This document shows positions 61,751 to 64,000 of a stretch of 64,000 bases of DNA, one piece after another. The notes below the pieces were generated by a model, which searched no databases, was not told the origin of the DNA, and saw only the letters and a program-made list of their open reading frames with translations. The stretch lies in the NCBI GenBank assembly GCA_051294375.1, contig CM119271.1, positions 16,216,435 through 16,280,434 of the forward strand, given 5' to 3'. Source of the stretch: Paraspadella gotoi (lineage: Eukaryota; Chaetognatha). The position numbers and the translations under genes are program-made. Numbering within the stretch: the stretch's first letter is position 1; each line of letters starts with the position of its first letter.

Positions 61751-63450
61751 TTTGATCTTGAGGAAAAGTGGATTCAAAACTCAGGCAAATATGAGTTTTT
61801 TTCGTCTTAGGACAATTTTAAGTTTCATCAAAAGAGGAAAAGTCAGAAGAAGCGAAAGACAGCTTCCTTAGAACCAAAAAAAATAGAGAGTGTTGACTCT
61901 ATTGCAATGATTTTCCTTTTCAAATTATTAATTGCAAGTTTATAAAAGTAGCTCACCTATGTATTTATTATGAATTTATTAATAAAAGATGAAATATTAT
62001 AGTCTTGCGCTTTGATGAAGCCAAATAGTTTAAGGCCAAAAAAACCAAACCAATCTACAGGAAAATGAAAATAAGTTTGAACAAACAATACCGGATCTGC
62101 CCACGATCATTTGCGGTAAGCCGTAATCAATAAGGCGTAGTCAAAGTTACATACGAAAATTCTAAAAGTCAATTTTGAACAACATACCATCAGTGAACAT
62201 TAATTTGTAAAAAAAATTAATTTGATGTTTTTTAATTTTCGCAGTAGGCTATATTTATATATAGTACTATCCTTATAAAATCGAATAATTTCAAAATAGG
62301 CTTTTCTTAATTTTGATTGCATGAAGAGCGTCGGGGAGCCTCACCCGCTGCTTTCATTTTCTAATTTCTATAAAATCATTGTATGAACTAAGGAGATCAA
62401 TAAGATGGAAATGTATAAGATTACGGTTTATGACACTACGGTTTGGATCCAACTTAGTATCACGAACTCTCCACTACAGTTTAATCACCTCTATTTGTAG
62501 ATAAAGAGAAAGAATGACGAGTTTAAATGATGAATAATGATCAATGAACATTGCTGGGCGACAAGATCAGTCTTCATGAAAATAATGAAAAAATGAAAAA
62601 AAAAAAAATTTTACTAATCTGTCTAGCTTGGTCTCACATTCAAAAATTGCTAATATTGATAAAATATTTGACCATATCGATTATGATGCTCGTCTAAAGA
62701 GAAGAAGAAAGACGAGGAAGGAGGAGGAGGAGGAATCCTTTAACTTACTGCTTTGGAGCAGCTGAAAAAGTTGGAGGTGGAAACTAAAATTTTGTTTGAC
62801 GACTCACATTCAAGAGGATAGAGGGTTGTGAGAGAAATATTCTGGAGTGAAAGGAAAACTCTGAGCAAACAAGGTCGGTATCTGCCCACGATTCATTATC
62901 GGTAATTATAATTAATTAATTAGTATAATTAATTCAAGTAATTAATTAATTCAAGTTAATTAATTAATTAATCAATTAATTAATTAACTTGATCTAAAAT
63001 GTTTGTTTTGATTGATTAATTGACTGATTATTTAATAATTGATTAATTAATTGACTAATTGATTAATTAACTGATTAATTATTTGATTTAATATATAGCA
63101 TCTTGCATTTACATTTAAATATAAAAAAGAAAAAAAAGCATAATCAATTATGAAATAGGGTTTTTTGTTTTTTTCCATTTAAACTCATTTCCACACTAAC
63201 AATTCCATCGAAACTTGATTTCCAGCTTTATCACACACTTTCCTACCCACATAATGTGGTATTCCTTTCGTTTCCCTACCCATATACAAAATTTCAGGTC
63301 AATTGCCCCATCCACTCATGAGTAATTGGTGTTCAAATAATGAAATATATTTTTTAAACTCATTTCCACTCAGACAATTCCATCGAAACTTTATCTCGAG
63401 CTCAATCACACACTTCCCTAACCACTAGATCAACCAAAAATCAATAAACA
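61751..63450 (-). repeat. Inverted arm: upstream region of the HEPN-NACHT locus
   Basis: 61751-62060 is the reverse complement of about 46690-46957 (shared TTTGATGAAGCCAAATAGTT read in reverse). 62890-63450 is the reverse complement of 36358-36960 and 44220-44800 (TTAATTAA-rich block, then TTTCCAGCTT and CATTTCCACA). The part between, 62060-62890, has no clear match. No gene seen. Confidence 0.65.
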
Positions 63451-64000
63451 CACTAGATCTCTCTTAACGACTTCTTCTATTTAGTTTTTCTTTGTCTGCT
63501 CTTTACTTTGGAACCATAAAAACAAAACAAAATTGACCGGAATAAAACTCACAAAAGCGATCAAATGATAGAGTACTATTGCCTTTTTGGCAGTGTTTGA
63601 ACTTAAGAATTTATAGGAACTTTTAAGATAAAATCGATTTTAACTAATATTTTTTGATAATTTTAGTACAAATTTTTAAATAGTATCATAATTATAATTA
63701 TTATTAATATTTATTTTATCATTATTATTAATATTATTAATAATAACTTTATTATTATACTGATTAAATTTAATTAAACTTACTTATTTACCTATTTATT
63801 GGTAAATTTTTTTGTTATTTGGCTTAACCTTAACCCTATCTCTTATTAAACATGGCAAGTAAGTTTACTTTTCTTAACTTTGAAGTTTTATTAAATAATA
63901 CTTAGTAATAAAGGTTAATAAGTAATAAATATAAAACATAACAAAAATATTTTTGTTTCTTATTTATAGAATAATTTTTTTTATATAAAAATTCTTTTTT
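63451..64000. other. AT-rich tail
   Basis: Very AT-rich, with ATTATT runs near 63690-63770. Nothing else recognised. Confidence 0.4.

Overview
The window is animal nuclear DNA, most likely from an invertebrate. It holds multi-exon genes with short GT-AG introns, CpG-rich exons set in very AT-rich non-coding DNA, dense microsatellites, tRNA-derived SINE-like repeats and runs of N. The species cannot be named. Gene identities come from comparing translated exons with protein families recalled from memory; no search was run.

Layout: 0.8-1.8 kb, mitochondrial ATP synthase coupling factor B / DMAC2L (+). 2.3-5.1 kb, ATF6, the membrane-tethered ER-stress bZIP factor (+). 6.3-7.6 kb, a FAM210 (DUF1279) mitochondrial membrane protein (+). 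8.6-12.8 kb, BORCS8, a lysosome-positioning BORC subunit (+), with two SINEs and a ~140 bp tandem repeat in its large intron. 13.5-16.1 kb, a TspanC8 tetraspanin (+). 17.2-27.5 kb, a TTLL3/8-type tubulin glycylase (-). 27.8-34.4 kb, IFT88 (+), divergent from the glycylase. The last two are both cilium/axoneme genes and may share a promoter of about 250 bp.

From about 34.4 kb the assembly becomes unreliable. Block 38.9-44.8 kb is a noisy second copy of 31.1-37.0 kb, covering IFT88 exons 10-15 plus flank. It is full of single-base indels in exons and introns alike and is bounded by runs of exactly 25 N, which looks like gap filling with uncorrected long reads rather than a real duplication. The right-hand part, 46.7-63.5 kb, has an inverted-repeat structure. 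A compact, apparently intronless HEPN-NACHT gene (+) at 47.0-49.7 kb is matched by minus-strand copies at 54.7-56.2 kb (gapped) and 59.3-61.8 kb (noisy but continuous). Between them lie a tRNA-Lys pseudogene, a Kelch-propeller gene (+, 50.3-52.0 kb) and an unidentified minus-strand gene (56.2-58.8 kb).

The most interesting biology is the HEPN-NACHT pair: a predicted Rx4H HEPN domain joined to a NACHT ATPase with no recognisable C-terminal repeat sensor, AT-rich codon use unlike its neighbours, and a convergent inverted duplication that includes upstream DNA. Second is the BORCS8 leader, where three tandem 32 bp units each supply a splice acceptor and an ATG, each upstream mini-ORF ending in a TGATG overlap with the next start.
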